Part shown: piece by piece, positions 25,801 to 40,732 of the stretch
Position numbering within the stretch: position 1 is the first letter of the stretch
How the letters are laid out: each line of letters starts with the position of its first letter
DNA from: Todiramphus chloris collaris
Lineage: Eukaryota > Chordata > Aves > Coraciiformes > Alcedinidae
DNA length: 64,000 nucleotides
NCBI GenBank assembly: GCA_025345505.1
Contig: JANVCC010000018.1
Span: forward strand, 4,276,490-4,340,489
Direction of reading: 5' to 3'
The notes under the pieces: model-generated
Told to the model about the DNA's origin: nothing
What the model saw: only the letters and a program-made list of their open reading frames with translations
Database searches by the model: none
Translations under genes and position numbers: made by a program

Positions 25801-28800
25801 TGTTTGCCATTCACTGGAGGGAAGAGCTGTCTGCTGCGTGGCTTTTTAGTGTAGACCAAATATTTTTGGAGGTAGATTTGAGTGCTGGGCAAAAGACACC
25901 TTCACAGGCAGTTTTCTGCCCCTCACTGCTACAACTTTGTTCAAGCTTTTCCCCATGTCTTTAACTATCACGGTGTTCCCATCCTTGGGAGCCAAGCAGT
26001 TTGAGAGCTGAAAGAGGAGTGTTGTCAGGAGGGTGATTAAAACAGGGATTGATGCTGCTGGGAGCCAGGGTTCAGTCACCTCTCTGGGCCTCTGTGCTAG
26101 TGTTATGTCAGACACAGTAGCTTTACCATGCACAGCAAGTTTATGGGTTTTTTATTGTCTTGTGCTGCCAGAAAATGTTGACCCCAGAGTCGCTGGGCTG
26201 TGTAAACCTTGAGTGGTGGAGGGCAGCGCACTCTGCAGACCGTTTATGTTCCCTCTTTAATTTGTCACTTATGGGTCATATCTTTTTACGTTTACATTTT
26301 TAAATTAGTTCAGCGTGCCCTGAGCTTCACTTCCAGAACCCAGGCTGAAAACTTCCCAACTTTACGAGTTATTAAAAAAAATTCCAAAAACCCTTCACTT
26401 AATTTACATCCAGTATGCAGAACAACCTACAAAGTTATGAGAAGGCTTCACATTTTTTATAAGGACATGAGTTTGGGGAGAAATTAGATTTTAGGGCTCA
26501 TATGCAAGATGGAACAATTGTGTCTTCTTGGTCATCTCTTCAAAGAGGATACTGTCAAGAGAAATTTGGCCCAAAATTTAAAAGCAAAAGAAAAGTTTTG
26601 GCATAAAAACCAATCTGGTCAAAATAAAATGGTTTGTCCAACAAAAATTCCGTTAAAAGTAAAGCCAGACTCAGCAAATGCTTGAGATCTCCCAGATGGA
26701 CTGAAAAATAGTTTTACATTGGAGCATAATGCAGATTTTTGGAATGCATTTGAGACTGCTTCTGTTTTGGAAGCCTGCTTGTGTCTTGTTTGAATGACAA
26801 TTTAGACTGTATATAGCAAAAAGCAATGTTAGCATATCTGGAACATCAGCATAAAGGCTGCCTGTTACAAGAAATGTTTCTTTTTAAAGAGAACAAAGAA
26901 CTCCTACCCTGTGCCTTTTTATTGTTTTGGTTTGTTGGTTTGTTTTTTTTTTTTTACTTTAATTCTCATGTCAGGAAGTTTTGAAGACCAGCTCTCTGTG
27001 GCCACATGAGTAAGGCAAGGATGTAGCAGGATGGTTTAGTGGCTCACGCATTTGAACATGAGTCTTTTCAGGTCTGTCATCTGCTTCTGACGTCTTTATG
27101 ACATTTGTTCATTGGAAAAAACCCTCTAAGCAGATACCCAAACTTACTGATATCAGCGATACCTCTAATCAGCCTCAGTTCCCTCTCTGTGATGTACAAA
27201 TAGTGGAAATGCTTTACCCCAGGAATGACATGAATATGGGAATATCGTGGAGATGAAGGTGTTAGCTTATTCAAGATGTACTTTTAAGGTGTATTCTCAT
27301 CCAGGGTATATCACGATATGAGTCAGAAAGCTTCAGTTGCCCTTGATAAACAGAAACTTATTTATAATATTTTTTTTATTTATTTCATATTTGTCCATCC
27401 TCAAGATGGGAAGAAATAGGCACTTTTTTTTCTGTTCTATTAACTTTGAGCTTTCACTCTACATTGCTGTGTAGTTGGTCCAGATCCCAATTCCTTCAAC
27501 TCCTTGAAGGCATTGCAGGAGGAAAAGGTGGCTTGTAGGAGCCAGCCTCTCACTAAATCAGCACTTAAATACCTGGTGCTGCTTGCAGAAAATGGCAAGT
27601 AGCTGGTTCCTCTAGTGCCTGCTTTAGGGGCTTTACTCTATTACAGCCCGGAGAGATGAAACCCAGCCAAAACAGAAAGTCAGAAAAGATGAAACTCCTG
27701 GATGGGTAGACACTCTCTTCACATCTGTTTGACACCACGGGCTGTCAAATGACTGCGATCAGTTGCACAGGCTTTTAGGGACCGTACGTTTCCTAACTTT
27801 GGGAAGGGAAACGGCCGCTTTCCTGCAGCTGAGGGGAGGGAGATTCACAGCCCGTGCGGTTGCCTCCGTGCGCGTGTGTGTCTTGAGGGGTGGGGAAGGC
27901 AGCCATCCTTAACCAAACATTTGCAACCTGCTGTTTTAGCTGGAATAGGAAAACCAGCTTGACAAGAATGAACAGCTTTGCCAAGCAACATTCAGGGGAG
28001 GTTGGTGGGATTTTAAACAAATCTCCTTAAGCAAGCATGAAAACAAGCTATTTAGCGCTCATTAATGTCTCAGGTTGAACTCTTGAATAATTTGTCATGG
28101 TTAGGCTCGTTTGGTTTCATTGGTGTTTTTCTAGTGACTAACGAGATGACAGCTACACATGCTCCTTGGTATGCCACTGTTCACAATAGGGTTTAAAGTT
28201 GTGTATTTGTTATTGATGTCATTACAGTGATGGATTTGAGCTCGGTTTCTGAGGCAGCCGACTGGGTGGTTAGGACTAATTTCTAGCAATGGTTTTGGAG
28301 GTTGAAACCAAAGTGTGTATAAAAGGAAATGTTTCTTCTTTTAAGCAAATAATTTGAACCCAGATGAATGAAATTTAAGCAAGTGGGCATCAACTCTGAG
28401 TTAATTTTGACATAGTTGTCTGGAAATCATCACCAATTAAAATATTTTTATGAGCTCGAATGTAGTATTGTCTTTCGGTGCTTATGTAAGAGAGGAACAA
28501 ACTGCTTGTTTAACCCCAGCCTTGAGACTACTGGCCAGAATATATGACTGAAGTCATAGCCATCTGGAGCTGAGGGGAGGGCATGGACCTTGACAACCCT
28601 CACTTTGTGGGAGCAAGGCGATTTCCTACCTGAATTGTAAAAGTAAACTCAAATAGATCGCTTGCATCCATCAGGATGTGCAGCTCATTTGAGAAATGAA
28701 TCTCACCAAGCACAGTGGACTTTTTCAGATAAAATTGCTAATAGAAAAGACAGATGTAGCTGTTTGTGTTGACCTCTGTAGTAAGGGAACATTTCTCTAG

Positions 28801-30526
28801 CACGGGGACTCCTGCAAAAGTCCTGCAGAAGTCAGTGTGAGTCTTGGATGTGCAAAGAAGGCAGGAGCAGCTCTGGAGTCTGGGAATCTGAGTTCAGAGT
28901 GAAAATGAATCCCTCGGGTTGTTACAATCAGATTCTTTCATGTGCTCCTCCAAACTGAATAGCTAGTAAGATAGTTCCTTAATTTGTACACACAACTTTC
29001 ACACCTGCACATAAAGAAAACCTTTGATGGAACAAGTGCTTGATGGAACAAGACGAGTATGTGCAGAATTAAAAGGTTACACACCACACATAAATATTTC
29101 TATAGCTTTTAGACTCTGTGAATCTAAAATAATAATGAATACCTTGCCTAATGGGGAGGAGCAGTGTCTGCATTGTGAATTTGGCCCTTTTGTGAGGGCA
29201 TCATTGTTTTTTGTTGTTTTTACATTGCAAAGAGAGTTGAAATGTTGAAGACTTGAGTATAAATGTCTGTTGCTGTGTTTCCAACCACAGTCTCAGTTCT
29301 TCAATGAGACAGACTTTTAACATTTAAATTTTTCTTATTGGCGTTCATTTAGTTTTTTGCATTTTCTTTTATTATGCTATATGCCTACATATGCATATAT
29401 ATATATACACATACATAATAGTACTGTGTACTTATGACACAGCCTATCGTGGGGTTTTGTTTCCCATTCCATAATTATCATCATTTGATTCTTGTGCAGT
29501 AGTGTACATCTGTTACTTGGCCTCCCAGCACTGTAGACAGATGTTCAAATATTTCAACACAAACAAAACTGCTTATATTTAACTTACAGAATCAGTATAG
29601 CTTTGGTATGTATGCATGCAATTTACCCCACTGTGAAGTGTTAACACTAGACCTGTGCACCACTCCAGCCTGAAAGAAGGTAGACCTGAAATTGCACTTA
29701 ATTTCAGCCTCCAGTTGAGTCCATACCGAGAAAATTTCAGGGCTTAGAGGTGTGATCAAGTTACAGGGGACGTCTGTGTTTCCACATGTCAGCTGAGCCA
29801 CAGCAGCTGCCCGGTAGGTGTTCTTGGCCCCCCATAAATGGAAGTTGATTTGATTTCGCTTAGCCTTCAATAAAAGAGGCTTAAGATAAGCAGAATCGTT
29901 GCGCGCTCTGCCACAGGCAGCGAGCACACGGGCAGATGGTTACCATCCAGGTCAGAGACATGGTAACCTGTTCCAGCCTGGGAACTGAATGCGTGTCTGT
30001 ACAGTCCTGTACTGGAAACGGTCAAGTTTTAGATGAACATTTACATTATCTTTTAAAAAATTAGTCGTCGAATCCCTTCACATAGCTGGGTTTGCTGGCT
30101 TGCATAAGAACAGCTTGCCAGTTCTCTCTCAGCCCCACAAGCACTGTTGCTCACAGGAGATCGGTGTTTTGAGGGGTTCATTGAAAACAGAAATTATTTC
30201 GTTTCTCAGCCTGGTTGGGGAGAAACTTCTTTAGACAGACTTTGACAGGTATATTAAGCCCTAAATTTTACCAGTCTTGACTTCTCAGATATTCTGGATA
30301 TAGCTTGTCTTTTTTGACCTTGAGCTCTGTAATTCCAACAGTCTATAATATTTTGTATACAACCAAGAACTGATTTGAGACATTTGCTTTTGAAGTCCCT
30401 GGGGCCTCACCCTGCTGGCTGAGTAGGGTGAAGTTGCAACACTTCTCCAGGACGTAGGCAGCTAGCACGATCATGAGCTCTGTGTGAGAAAATGAGAGTG
30501 CACTGTGAGTGTGGGCAGAGTACCAC

Positions 30527-30582
30527 GGAATCACAGAACGACAGGAGCTGGAAGGGACCTCTGGAGATCAGCCTGGCTCAGT
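30527..30582 (-). mobile_element. CR1 LINE 3'-end fragment
   Basis: A short minus-strand CR1 terminus: ggaatcacagaacgacagg, then agctggaagggacctctggagatca. About 55 bp is recognisable and then the similarity stops abruptly. Confidence 0.75.
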
Positions 30583-32278
30583 AAGTCACAGCTCAGCAAT
30601 GCTTTTGACTTTCAGTGTGTATAACTCATTTGGTCATTTCAACTCAGAGTAAGTTACCTAAACTTCTACCTCTGGGTTTAGAGCAACATACTCTGAATGT
30701 GCTCTTCCCTAACATCTTATGACCCTCCTTAGATAAGGGATTTGAGAAAGTGGTGAGTTTGCATTTTCCACTTTACAAAGCCCCTTTGGACAGGCAGGAT
30801 TTCCAGTTCCTTAACTCACAATCCTCTGTGTTATTCCTCTGCTCTGTGTCTGCAGTGGTCTAGCAAGTGACCTCTGTCCTTGTACTAACCTTTTGGTGCC
30901 CCTAATGACATTTATTCTTACTATATGTAAATATGCACAGTCCATTGATGTTCATGAACATGCTTGACTATGGGGAGGCTCCCATCTTTTTCCTGTGGAT
31001 TAAGATAAGATTGTTCTAAGGGAGGTAAAGAGAAGAAGGTAGGTTCGCTGCTTCCTGAGCTCAGGTGGACTTTGCATTCAGCATTTCTCATGGCCACATC
31101 CAGCAGGGCAAGCTGATAGCAGAACCTACTGCAGATACAGTAGGAAAGGCAGAAGGTGTAAGGGTGGAGGCATCTGCCAGATGTGCCTTAACCTCCCTGC
31201 AGGTCTCCAGGGAAATTAGGACCCCAGTAGGTCTGTGTGAGAATAAGTCTATGCTGGGGGAAGGCACATCATTTTGCCTTGCATATCCTCTAGCAGGAGG
31301 AATCACTGTGGCTGAGGGACCTGAGGGCTTCTTGGGTGTCCAGACACGTCTGTGCTGTCTGGGGAGAACACCATTCCCCAGTGCTCCTTTAATCAGCATC
31401 AAAATGAGCTGGCTTAGCAGAGTCCTGCTCTAAATCAGCGGTAGCTGTTGGTTGAAGATGAGTGATGAAGAGCGGAGAGAGGCCAAGCACGATAACCTTG
31501 TCAGCCAGCAGAGTTGCAACCCGAAGAGGCCCTGTGAACACAGCCCTGACTGTACTGGGCTTGGGTACCCCCCACGCTGACAGCACGTCCAGGCTCCATG
31601 ATGAAGAGCAACAGCAGGGGCTGTGAAGTGGACAGTGACCAGGTTCCAATGGAACATCTCACTGAGATCGGCTTCTTCTGTGGAACAGAAACCGAGCTCC
31701 AAGAAAGTCAATTCCCATTAGCTGAGCACCTAAGCGAGGTTTATTTTTTAAAGCGGTGTTTAAAAATTTATAGAGTTTGTTAGGCCAAAAACACCAACAG
31801 CCTAAGTGAGCTCTAGTGTCAGAAACCCCTTCAAACAGAGACTTCTCCTGGAAATGCTGACACTGTACTAGCCATAAACCTGCTGCTGCAAGTCCCAGTT
31901 GGTCATTTCTCCCCTAAGGGGGGAAAAATAATTGAGATCTATTAGAGGGGAGAAAGCCTCCAGGCAGTTTTAATCCAGAATTCTGCAGCCTGACATTAAT
32001 GAGAAAAACAACTTCTCTTTTTGCCAGTTTTTGGCCAATTCATTTCTACATTACAGACAGTAATAAATTGTCAAGTTTTTTTGTGGAAAGTTTGGCTCAG
32101 TGTATTTCTAAATGCAAGGTACCAGAGCAGTCGCTGTGAAATCCCATATCACTTTGGCTCACAGGTTTGCAATGACGTTTTTTGTTGTCTTTTGTAATTA
32201 ATAACTTACTTTTCTGTCACTTCTCCATGCTGCCTGTATAAATATTTCTGAAACGGAGCTTCTTGTATTTGCTAACCT

Positions 32279-32340
32279 CATAGAATCATAGAATGGTAGG
32301 GGTTGGAAGGGACCTCTGGAGATCATCAAGTCCAGCTGAA
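32279..32340 (-). mobile_element. CR1 LINE 3'-end fragment
   Basis: A minus-strand CR1 terminus, close to the bird consensus: catagaatcatagaatgg, then ggttggaagggacctctgg and agatcatcaagtccagct. The little divergence suggests a relatively young insertion, but only about 60 bp is present. Confidence 0.88.
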
Positions 32341-32844
32341 CACATGGGTGTAATATGGGATACCAGGTGCGTTCCTCTGTCTGTTACTGTCCAGCACGTC
32401 CCTTCCATTCATTGACAAGCTGGTGTAGAAAATCTCAGATAGAAAAAAAACCCCGTGGAAATGGTGAATTCTTTCCTGCTGTTGCACACTTGCTGGCCAG
32501 GGTGCGACCGCAGAGTAAAGGGTATCTGGTACAGCCAAGAAATAACTAACTTGTCCAGTATCGTACTCATCTCTAAAGGCTTCCAGCTCCCAGGGAATCA
32601 GAGCAGATTACTAAAATTTCCACTGTTGAGGAAGTAGACTGAAATGTTTGGTGCTGATAAAGCTAGAGCAATGAAAGGGTAGTGGATGGGTGGAGCTTCA
32701 AACACCCAGAACAACATGTACAGCAAATGAGAAGAAGGGAAATATCAGATGAATGGAAGACATCTAAGAGTAAATGTTTGCTGGTGTCGGTTTGTTGTGT
32801 GGAAGAAGCTGCCAAAAATTAAAATGAGGAGGACAATATAATTG

Positions 32845-32888
32845 TCATAGAATCAGAGAATGGTTTGGGTTGGAAGGGTCCTTTAAAG
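32845..32888 (-). mobile_element. CR1 LINE 3'-end fragment
   Basis: A very short minus-strand terminus: tcatagaatcagagaatgg, then tttgggttggaagggtccttta. It lies only about 0.5 kb from another CR1 fragment in the same orientation but has its own octamer end, so it is a separate insertion rather than a continuation. Confidence 0.8.
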
Positions 32889-35800
32889 GAATGGATTAGG
32901 TTTGTAAAGAATTAAACATAGAAAAAGTCAGGCAAAGAAATATTTATTTGAGCTGCTGGCCGATAAATTGTTTCCCTTTTAGTTGTTCCATTAAAAGCCA
33001 AAAAGCCAGCATGTTTTGAATTATCAAATTAATAACATTGATTTACGTTCACTAATTTCTGAGTCATGGGAGAGAGCATAACCTAGAGTGCTCCAGAACC
33101 TGCTAACAAACTCTTGAGTAGTACTGAAGGGAAGGGAATGATGTCTGACAATCCCATAATTTTGAGATTAATTGACGAGATGTCCCATGAAATTGGGTTT
33201 TTCCAGTGCTGGCTGTTTCTTGGAGACCTCAGCACAGGGCACGCAGACTCCTTTCCCTCCTTGAGAGGATTTTGGTTTTCCAAAAGTATTTCTCATTAAT
33301 TTAGGAGTGTTATGAGTCACGTATTTTAACACAATTTCTGACATGGACAAGTGAGTCCAAGCCTGCATGTCATCGTCAGGTAAACAGGCATCCAGGTATG
33401 GGGAAAAAAATCCTGCAGAGGTTCCATTTTAAAGAATTAAGATGAATGGAAATCCCCATCATGATAAGGAGCCAACAGTCTGTGCCATTTCTGAAAAGAC
33501 CAAGGGAACACTGGCATTTCCCAAAGTTTTGCCTTCAGGGTGCGGCATAAAAACTGAGGTTGTTATCATTTGTGGTCAGAGATCTCATTGTACTTTCACC
33601 AGCACATTAATGTTGGCCCATGAATGCCAGCCATTATAACCATACATAACCATACACGTAGGAGTTTTCACTGCTGCTTCGTGTGATTAGCACATTTTTA
33701 ATTTTATATTTTATTTTATTTTATTACTGAGTACCTGACTTCTGTGTGAAGTCCCCAGACTACCTGATCGGTAATTCATCAGTGAGGACAACAATCCTTG
33801 CTGGTCACTTGTAAGTCACTGGCTTGTTTTTATTGCTAAACTAAGATTCTATTCCTTTAGATATTCATGGTCCTGCCTATTGAGTAGGTCTCTGTGCAGG
33901 TTTGGTCTCACTTGTCCAAGTCAGACTGGAGAGAATGTGTGTCAAGTACATGATTAATAATACTCCAAAATAAATAGCTTATAATTGTGGAGAGCCAGAG
34001 TTTTTTCAAGGTGACATTTTTGGCTAAATGGTTGCAAAGCAAGGTTGCATCTTACTAACGAGGTTGCCTCTTTGAACTTTCAGTTCAACTATCAGAAAGT
34101 TAAATAAATTTATAGAGTAAATCAGCGTTCGAGTGCAGTTTTCCTGGTTTTTTGGTTTGGTTTTCTTTTTTTTCTTTTTTTTTGTCCTTATTTAAAACCT
34201 CAAAACCACTATGGGTAATTTCCCCAAGATCCACTTTCGACATTTGTGGCATGTAGCGTGAAGAGTAGGCGCAGCTGGCCAAACCCCAGCACTCTTATCC
34301 TTTTGAGCCTTTTCCTCCTGTTCTGGTGAATAACAGAAGAAAAGTTGCCACCCTTCTCCCCACAAAACCAAGGGCTAACTGGAATAGCTGTGTCAGCCCA
34401 AATCTTAACTTCTCTTAAACTAAGTGGGAGTTTTGCCATAAACTGAGGGCAGAACCGGAGCTGGCCATTTCTGCTGGGTTTAACCTCTGTCTCCCTTTGC
34501 CACACCTCAGTTGACAAGCAATTCTTCTGCTGTGGAGCCTTATCGACCATTCAAAACTCACAAATATTGTTTAACCACAACGATCGCCACAGGAAACGTT
34601 GGCCCGAAAATTTAGGTTTTGTTTTGCCAACAGAAGGGTTGCAACTTTTCTTGTGTGATGGGAGAGAGAGCATTGTTAAATCCAGCTTGGATGAAAACAC
34701 GCTCTTCGCTTTTTTTAGTGTCACAGAAAGACAATGCCGTCGCTAACGTCTTCAGTATTTCTTTGCTGTGTTGAAAGGCTCGGTCAGAGCATTTTTCCCA
34801 GGCATGGGACCGAGAAAGTACTGTTGACTTAACAAACCAACCTTATTTGGTTGTATTAGTAAGAGCAGCTTTGATAATGGTCAATACACTTTTGCAGTTT
34901 TATCAGAGGTGCAATTACTTTATAGTAGACTTATCGATGCCACAGCTAGGAGGAGGATCTTTCAGTACCATGCTCTCCAGAGATTAAACGGGAGAAAATT
35001 CCCCAGAGCTTATATGGCAAAGAGATAAAATACGGGAGGAAAAGCAGAGGCTGCCTTGGGTATGGCACCTCAGGAGCTGAGCACAAAACCTTCACCCCAT
35101 GGCAGAGCATCCTCTGCCCGTCCTGCCCACAGAAAACTAAGGTGGTGGCAGGCGCAGAGCTGGAGAATTGAGAACTGGATTTTACTATTTACATTACCAT
35201 AATTTATCTGTAGTGTAATGTTGAAATTGCCACTAGAAAAAAGATTAGAAACACGTTTCCTGCTTGGTTTTCTCACCACTCGGGCCACACACATGCAGAG
35301 TTTGCCATTAACCATTGCCGAGTTCCCATGCCGGGCAGAGGAAGGTGCTCGTTCAGTAGTCTTAAGCTGCCCTGAGATTTGCAAACCCATCAAGAAAATA
35401 AGCCTGTGTTTGTTCCCTGTTGTTTGTTTCTGGTATATACCTGATTTCTGATCTGATCTCATAGTCACAGTTGCTTTTTTTCTCTAAATTTACATTTTCG
35501 ATCTGAAAAATCCCCCGATTTACACTACGAAAAATCCCCCATTCCTATGGCAAACCTTCCTCCCCTTCCCTCACCCCTTTGCTACCAGGAATTACACCGT
35601 AGGCAGATTGACACACTAAAATGATGTGTGTACTTTCTTCTGATTTAATTGGATTTGCTAGTCTGAAATGTTTGCTAACTCCATAAACTAGCTACTGTAA
35701 CTAAAATCAGACATACACGCACAAAAAAAGCCAGATAACATTTTAGTCCGAAAGGGATATCTCCGTGCTTTAAGGGTGGTCTCCTTTCTCTTTCAAATCT

Positions 35801-35974
35801 CCTTTAATGACTGTGTGTCTTGGTTAAGATCCCTGTTTTTACAGGATTCCTGTAGTTTATGTTCAAAGCTGGATAGGTGATGTTTTGATACAAGTTGTAT
35901 TATTTTGAGTCACAGCGGTTTCATTCTGCCTGGATTTTTACCCATTGTTGATTGAAAGATTGGAAGTTTTGTAC

Positions 35975-36040
35975 TGAATCACACAATTGCAATGGTTGGG
36001 AAAGACCTTTCAGATCCTGAAGTCCAACCATTATCTACTT
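35975..36040 (-). mobile_element. CR1 LINE 3'-end fragment
   Basis: A minus-strand terminus with gaatcacacaattgc, then atggttgggaaagaccttt and cagatcctgaagtccaacca. It is diverged at several positions from the consensus. About 65 bp is recognisable. Confidence 0.78.
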
Positions 36041-39000
36041 CTGTCTGTCTGGTTGAGGGGAAAGATCAGCAGCCCAAGGTTGCTCTAAAAAAAGTTCTCA
36101 GCAAAGTCTCCACATCACACTTCGGGCGTAACCCAACGCTGACATTTAAAGCTGTATTCCAGTTTCCTTGTACTTAATGTGGGGCACCCATTTCTACTTA
36201 AGTCTGGTGCTATTTCAGGGTCAAATGTGGGAGGTAAAATAATTGCATAGGAAACCTCAGCCAGGCTGAAAGTTTCCCCTCTGTAGAAGTATGGTAGATG
36301 CTTCACTGCTCCGTGTTCTGGAGGCATCAGTCACAGTTTTGCTGTCTACCAACTGAAGGGGGGAAAGCCTTATGCACTGTGACAGGTGCTAATCTTCCAG
36401 GAAATTCATCCTACCTCCCCCCCATTAAGGGAATTTGATGTAAAAATGGTTTAATGTCTCTTTAAAGGTGTCAGCAAGCATGTGAGGACCACACAGCTTG
36501 GGTTCCACTGGAAGTAATGGAGTGAAATTGTCTGCATAATTATTTTAGTTGGATTGAGAATCTGCAGTCCTCTCTTGCTTCAGGAAATAAACCTCTGTTA
36601 AAACCATATGGCAGTATTCTCAGAAGAGACCTGATTACAGGGCCACTTGTCTTTCACATCTCCAGGCAGAGTTGGGGAAAATTGTTATGTTTGTGCATAA
36701 CTAATCCTTCTTTTTCCTTGCGAGCAGACACCAGAATGTCATTGTGAGCATGTGTAAGGGTGCTGCTGTGTTTGTTTGCCTACACACGTAAGCTTGTTTT
36801 TCAGTGTACTGAAGCAGCAGTAAATGGTGCTGCCTCTGAGCAAAATTAGACGTGGAAGGAATGTACCCTCATGTACATACCAAAACTGCTTCACAGAGAA
36901 ACTCCCATCAGAATGAGTTATGCTTAAGTTTAGGACAAGCAACGGTACTTTTAGAAGCTCCAGCCAGTGGAAATGATGTTACTTTACTTTATGAGGCCAC
37001 TTAAATCACATGCACATGCAAAATAAAATACAAAGGGAGGGTTTTAATTACGGTGTGCCTCATCCTTTTCCCTGGCATGTCATCTCCTGCCACTTCTACA
37101 GCTAACTGTGGAGTTACTCCAGTCTGATGTGATGGGGTCAGCGTGGGCAGAGCCCACCCAGCTCCTTGTGCTCAGGATACTCCCAGGAGCCATCAGGAGC
37201 TGGGTACCTGACCCTGCCTGGCAGAGCTCAGGGAGCTCCTCCTTACAGAAGAAGGCCTTTGACCTGTTTTCCATGTTGCTGTTTTTTGCGAAAGCAGAGA
37301 AGGAAACGTCCAATCACTAAATAGGAAGGTGTGAAAACCACAGAGCTTGTCAGAGGTACAGTTATCGTAACTGTCACAGGAGTGAGCTTTGACTTTCTCT
37401 TTAAATTCAGCAGTCCCAATTCTCTTTTACATCGGTCTTATACCAGTGTGCGTCCATTTATTTCAGTGAAGATTTATGGCAGAATCAACAGGAAAGGAAG
37501 AAACATTAGCAAAACATTAGCAAACAGTAGTATCAGGCGTTCTCAAACACCATCAAGAAACTTTATCAAAGAAAAGCAAAACCAGAAAAAACACTTCTCA
37601 CTCTCAAATCTGAGTGATGTGCAGGGAGTAAATTACCAGCAAACCTGGTGAGAGAGGGTCAGGGATAGATGTTCTGTTCAAATGATGCAGTGAAATACCA
37701 GTATCATGGAGAAGGGAGCCTATTTTCCCTACCATATACAAGATATGTGATTTTAAATCAATATCTTGTCAGAAATGCTGCCGGATGCTGAGGGTAGGCT
37801 GGACAGCAGATCACCTTTGGCAGTAGTTTGACCACCTATGGCCATCAGGGATTAGAAATTGGGTTTGGTCCCAGCCTGTTGTTGGTCCTTTGATGAAAGG
37901 GAGTTGTTAGTACACAAGAGTATTTTGTCAAGAGAGTAATAACTTGTTTGATCATCAAAACTGATCAATGCTGGGAAAACTGACAGCCAAACTCCTTTTC
38001 TTCTGCTAAAAGGTGAAAAATGCCATGGGCCTTGTGGGAAACTGGAGCAAAAGGAGAAGGAATGATCCGTCCTACCTGGAAAAGAGTTAAAAATCAAATT
38101 TCTTCCTTTGTCATAGTGCTGAACTCTCTATAGACTTTTACTGAAAAAAAAACCACTTTCTTTTTTTAAGCTTTAACTTCCTCACAGTTTGTGTTGAAGC
38201 TGGAAGAAGTTTTCTATCCCCCTCTTCTGTTGTTGCCTTTTTACTTCATTGAAATCGGGTAAGACAGATGAGTTTTACTTGTAAAAAAAAACCCAAGGCA
38301 ACATACCACTAAAAGATATCCAATTTCTTCATCATCACCAACATTGCATGTTTTACTTTTCTTGGACGAAAGAGGGACAGCACTTTGCATTCGATTTTCC
38401 ATCTTTCTTTGATGGAATTAAATCAGGGTTGCGCTTAAAGAAAAAGGAAACTATTGTATGCATGTGCCATCCTCTAATAAATGGTGCCAGTGGCTTGACT
38501 GTGACTCCTCCGTGGAAAAAAAAAAAGGGCTAAAAGGTAGACTACACAGCTTGTATCTAAAATTCCATAACTGAGGGATCAGATTCTGGACTCACAGATA
38601 CATAACTCTAACCATTGCAGTGGAAGCAGCTATATTATTCCTTTAAATGAGTCATACGACATTAAAAACAAAGCAAATAATAAAATTCAAATTTGTACAA
38701 GCTGTAAAGACTTCAGGGCCAGGCTGTCTCCCACTGAAGACGGTGGCAAAGCCTCTATTCATGGATCTGGCAGATGGCTTGGGCCCCATACAATCCCATT
38801 TTTCCAATTGTAGGTTCATACTTTTTTATCCTGCGAATTAAATGAGGATTTGCCACCCGCAAAATAAAACCCCAAGAAAGAACCTTGCTTTAAATAGAGC
38901 AAGCTATTGAGGCGATATTAATAGCACAGGGATGATGAGTATTTCCAGAATTTAAGTACTTCAGTGTTATTTCTGCCTGTTTTAAGAAAGCAGAATCAAA

Positions 39001-40732
39001 TATCCTTGCCACTCTCGCATTGTAGAGATGTTTTCCACTGGTGCACTGTAGTGGGCATCCAAACTTAACAACTCACCAAAATAATAATGAAGTAGTTACA
39101 GATTATTCAAAGCTCTTCTCAGTGATGATCCAACTTGTTCTAGTGTCTTTCCAAGCTCAAAGCTTATATATATATATGTATAAGTAGTGTATGTGTATAA
39201 GTATGTATGTGCTTGTGTACATCTTTGAAAGCTATCAAGCTCACAACTGCCCATTTGAATGACTTGTGATTTAGGCATTTACAGCTTCTGTTTCTTTTAT
39301 ATTCCTTTTTTTTTTTTTTTTTTCCAGTGTGTTACACCCACAATGTAAAGCCCAAGTGGTTTTCTGTTTATCAGTGAAATAGTGGAGTAGTTACAGCAGG
39401 GTCAAAGTAAAGCCTGTGAGCTACAATCTTCTTTAAAAAATTAACCTGGAGGAGGACTCTGCAGCTCAGGGGACTGGTGATAAGTCAGAGGTTTCCCTGT
39501 CTTCTATGCTACAGCCTGTCCAGTGACCAAAATGAATGCCCTCTGTTCTCCCTTGTTGTACAGTCAAGGGAGCCTCATGAATTCAGCGATAAAAATCAGG
39601 TCCTGCTTGGACCGATCTTCTCTGCCATGCCTTGAGGAGAAGCCCACTGTCTACTAAATTCAATGTGGATGGAAGCAGTAGAAGAGGTATTTGGGGTTTC
39701 TGTGGGATGAGCTCCTGAGATGCTCCCTGCAGAAGCAGCCAGAGCAGTGGCAGTGGAGATCCTGCCTGCGGGAGCCCCAGCCTTTCCTGGGCTTTCCCCG
39801 GGTGTTCCTCAGCACAGTTTGCCGAGCCACGAATGGCATCGCCCACTGCTTGTGTTGGCCACCCTCCAGCTCCGTCATGCAGGAGCATCCCCCTCCCCCC
39901 CCAGCATTCCTGGGGATTTGTTACCTTCTGGTAGCCGAACGCAGAGGCAACTAGGGCAGGGGGTGAGATTTATTCTCCAGGACTCTGTTTTCCTATTGTT
40001 TTTAAGTTCACAGGAGGCTCCCCGTTACTAAACAAACTTTACAACTGTCGGCAAAAGGGTCAGCCCCCTGCCAGAGCCCTTCAAAAATATTCTGCATTCC
40101 TTGCAGCTAAATGCAGTTGTGTCACTCACCTCCCTCCCCTCTCTCCCTCCCGGGGCTTTCGGTACAAGACATCATCCCTGAGCAGGTTAAAACACCTGGC
40201 TTAGGCACTGACTTAGCAACCTGCAGAGCCCATAAGGACAGGCTTAACTTTGGCCAAGGACTTTTATCTCCTGCACTTGTAATGCTTTGCTGAGTTTTGG
40301 GTGTGATGTTATTAAACAGCCGGTCCGGGGTAGAGGCAGTCAGCCCTAGGACTCGGGGAGTTTAATGTGAGATGAATGTATGTAGAGCTGGTGTTTCTGT
40401 AGCAAGGATGGGATTTATGTATGTGTAGCTCACAGCAGAGTGTCGCTTTTATTTTCTTTTCCACCAAAGGAAAAAAAAAAATTAAAATCCACTGGAGATA
40501 GCTATGAATGAAGCACATCCAGGAGCAAATAATGCAAATAATGAGGCTGTCGGAAAATCCCAGGCTATTATAGTCTCTCACTGCATTGAGGAGTTCCTTA
40601 CACATAGAAGACATAGGTTCTCAGAGCATTTGCTTCCAGGTGTTTTGTTTTTTTTTTTTTTTCCCCTGAGAAGTTCTGCATTTTGATGTCCCTTGTTCTT
40701 CAGAGTTTATAAATCTTTAAAAGGTGGGTGTC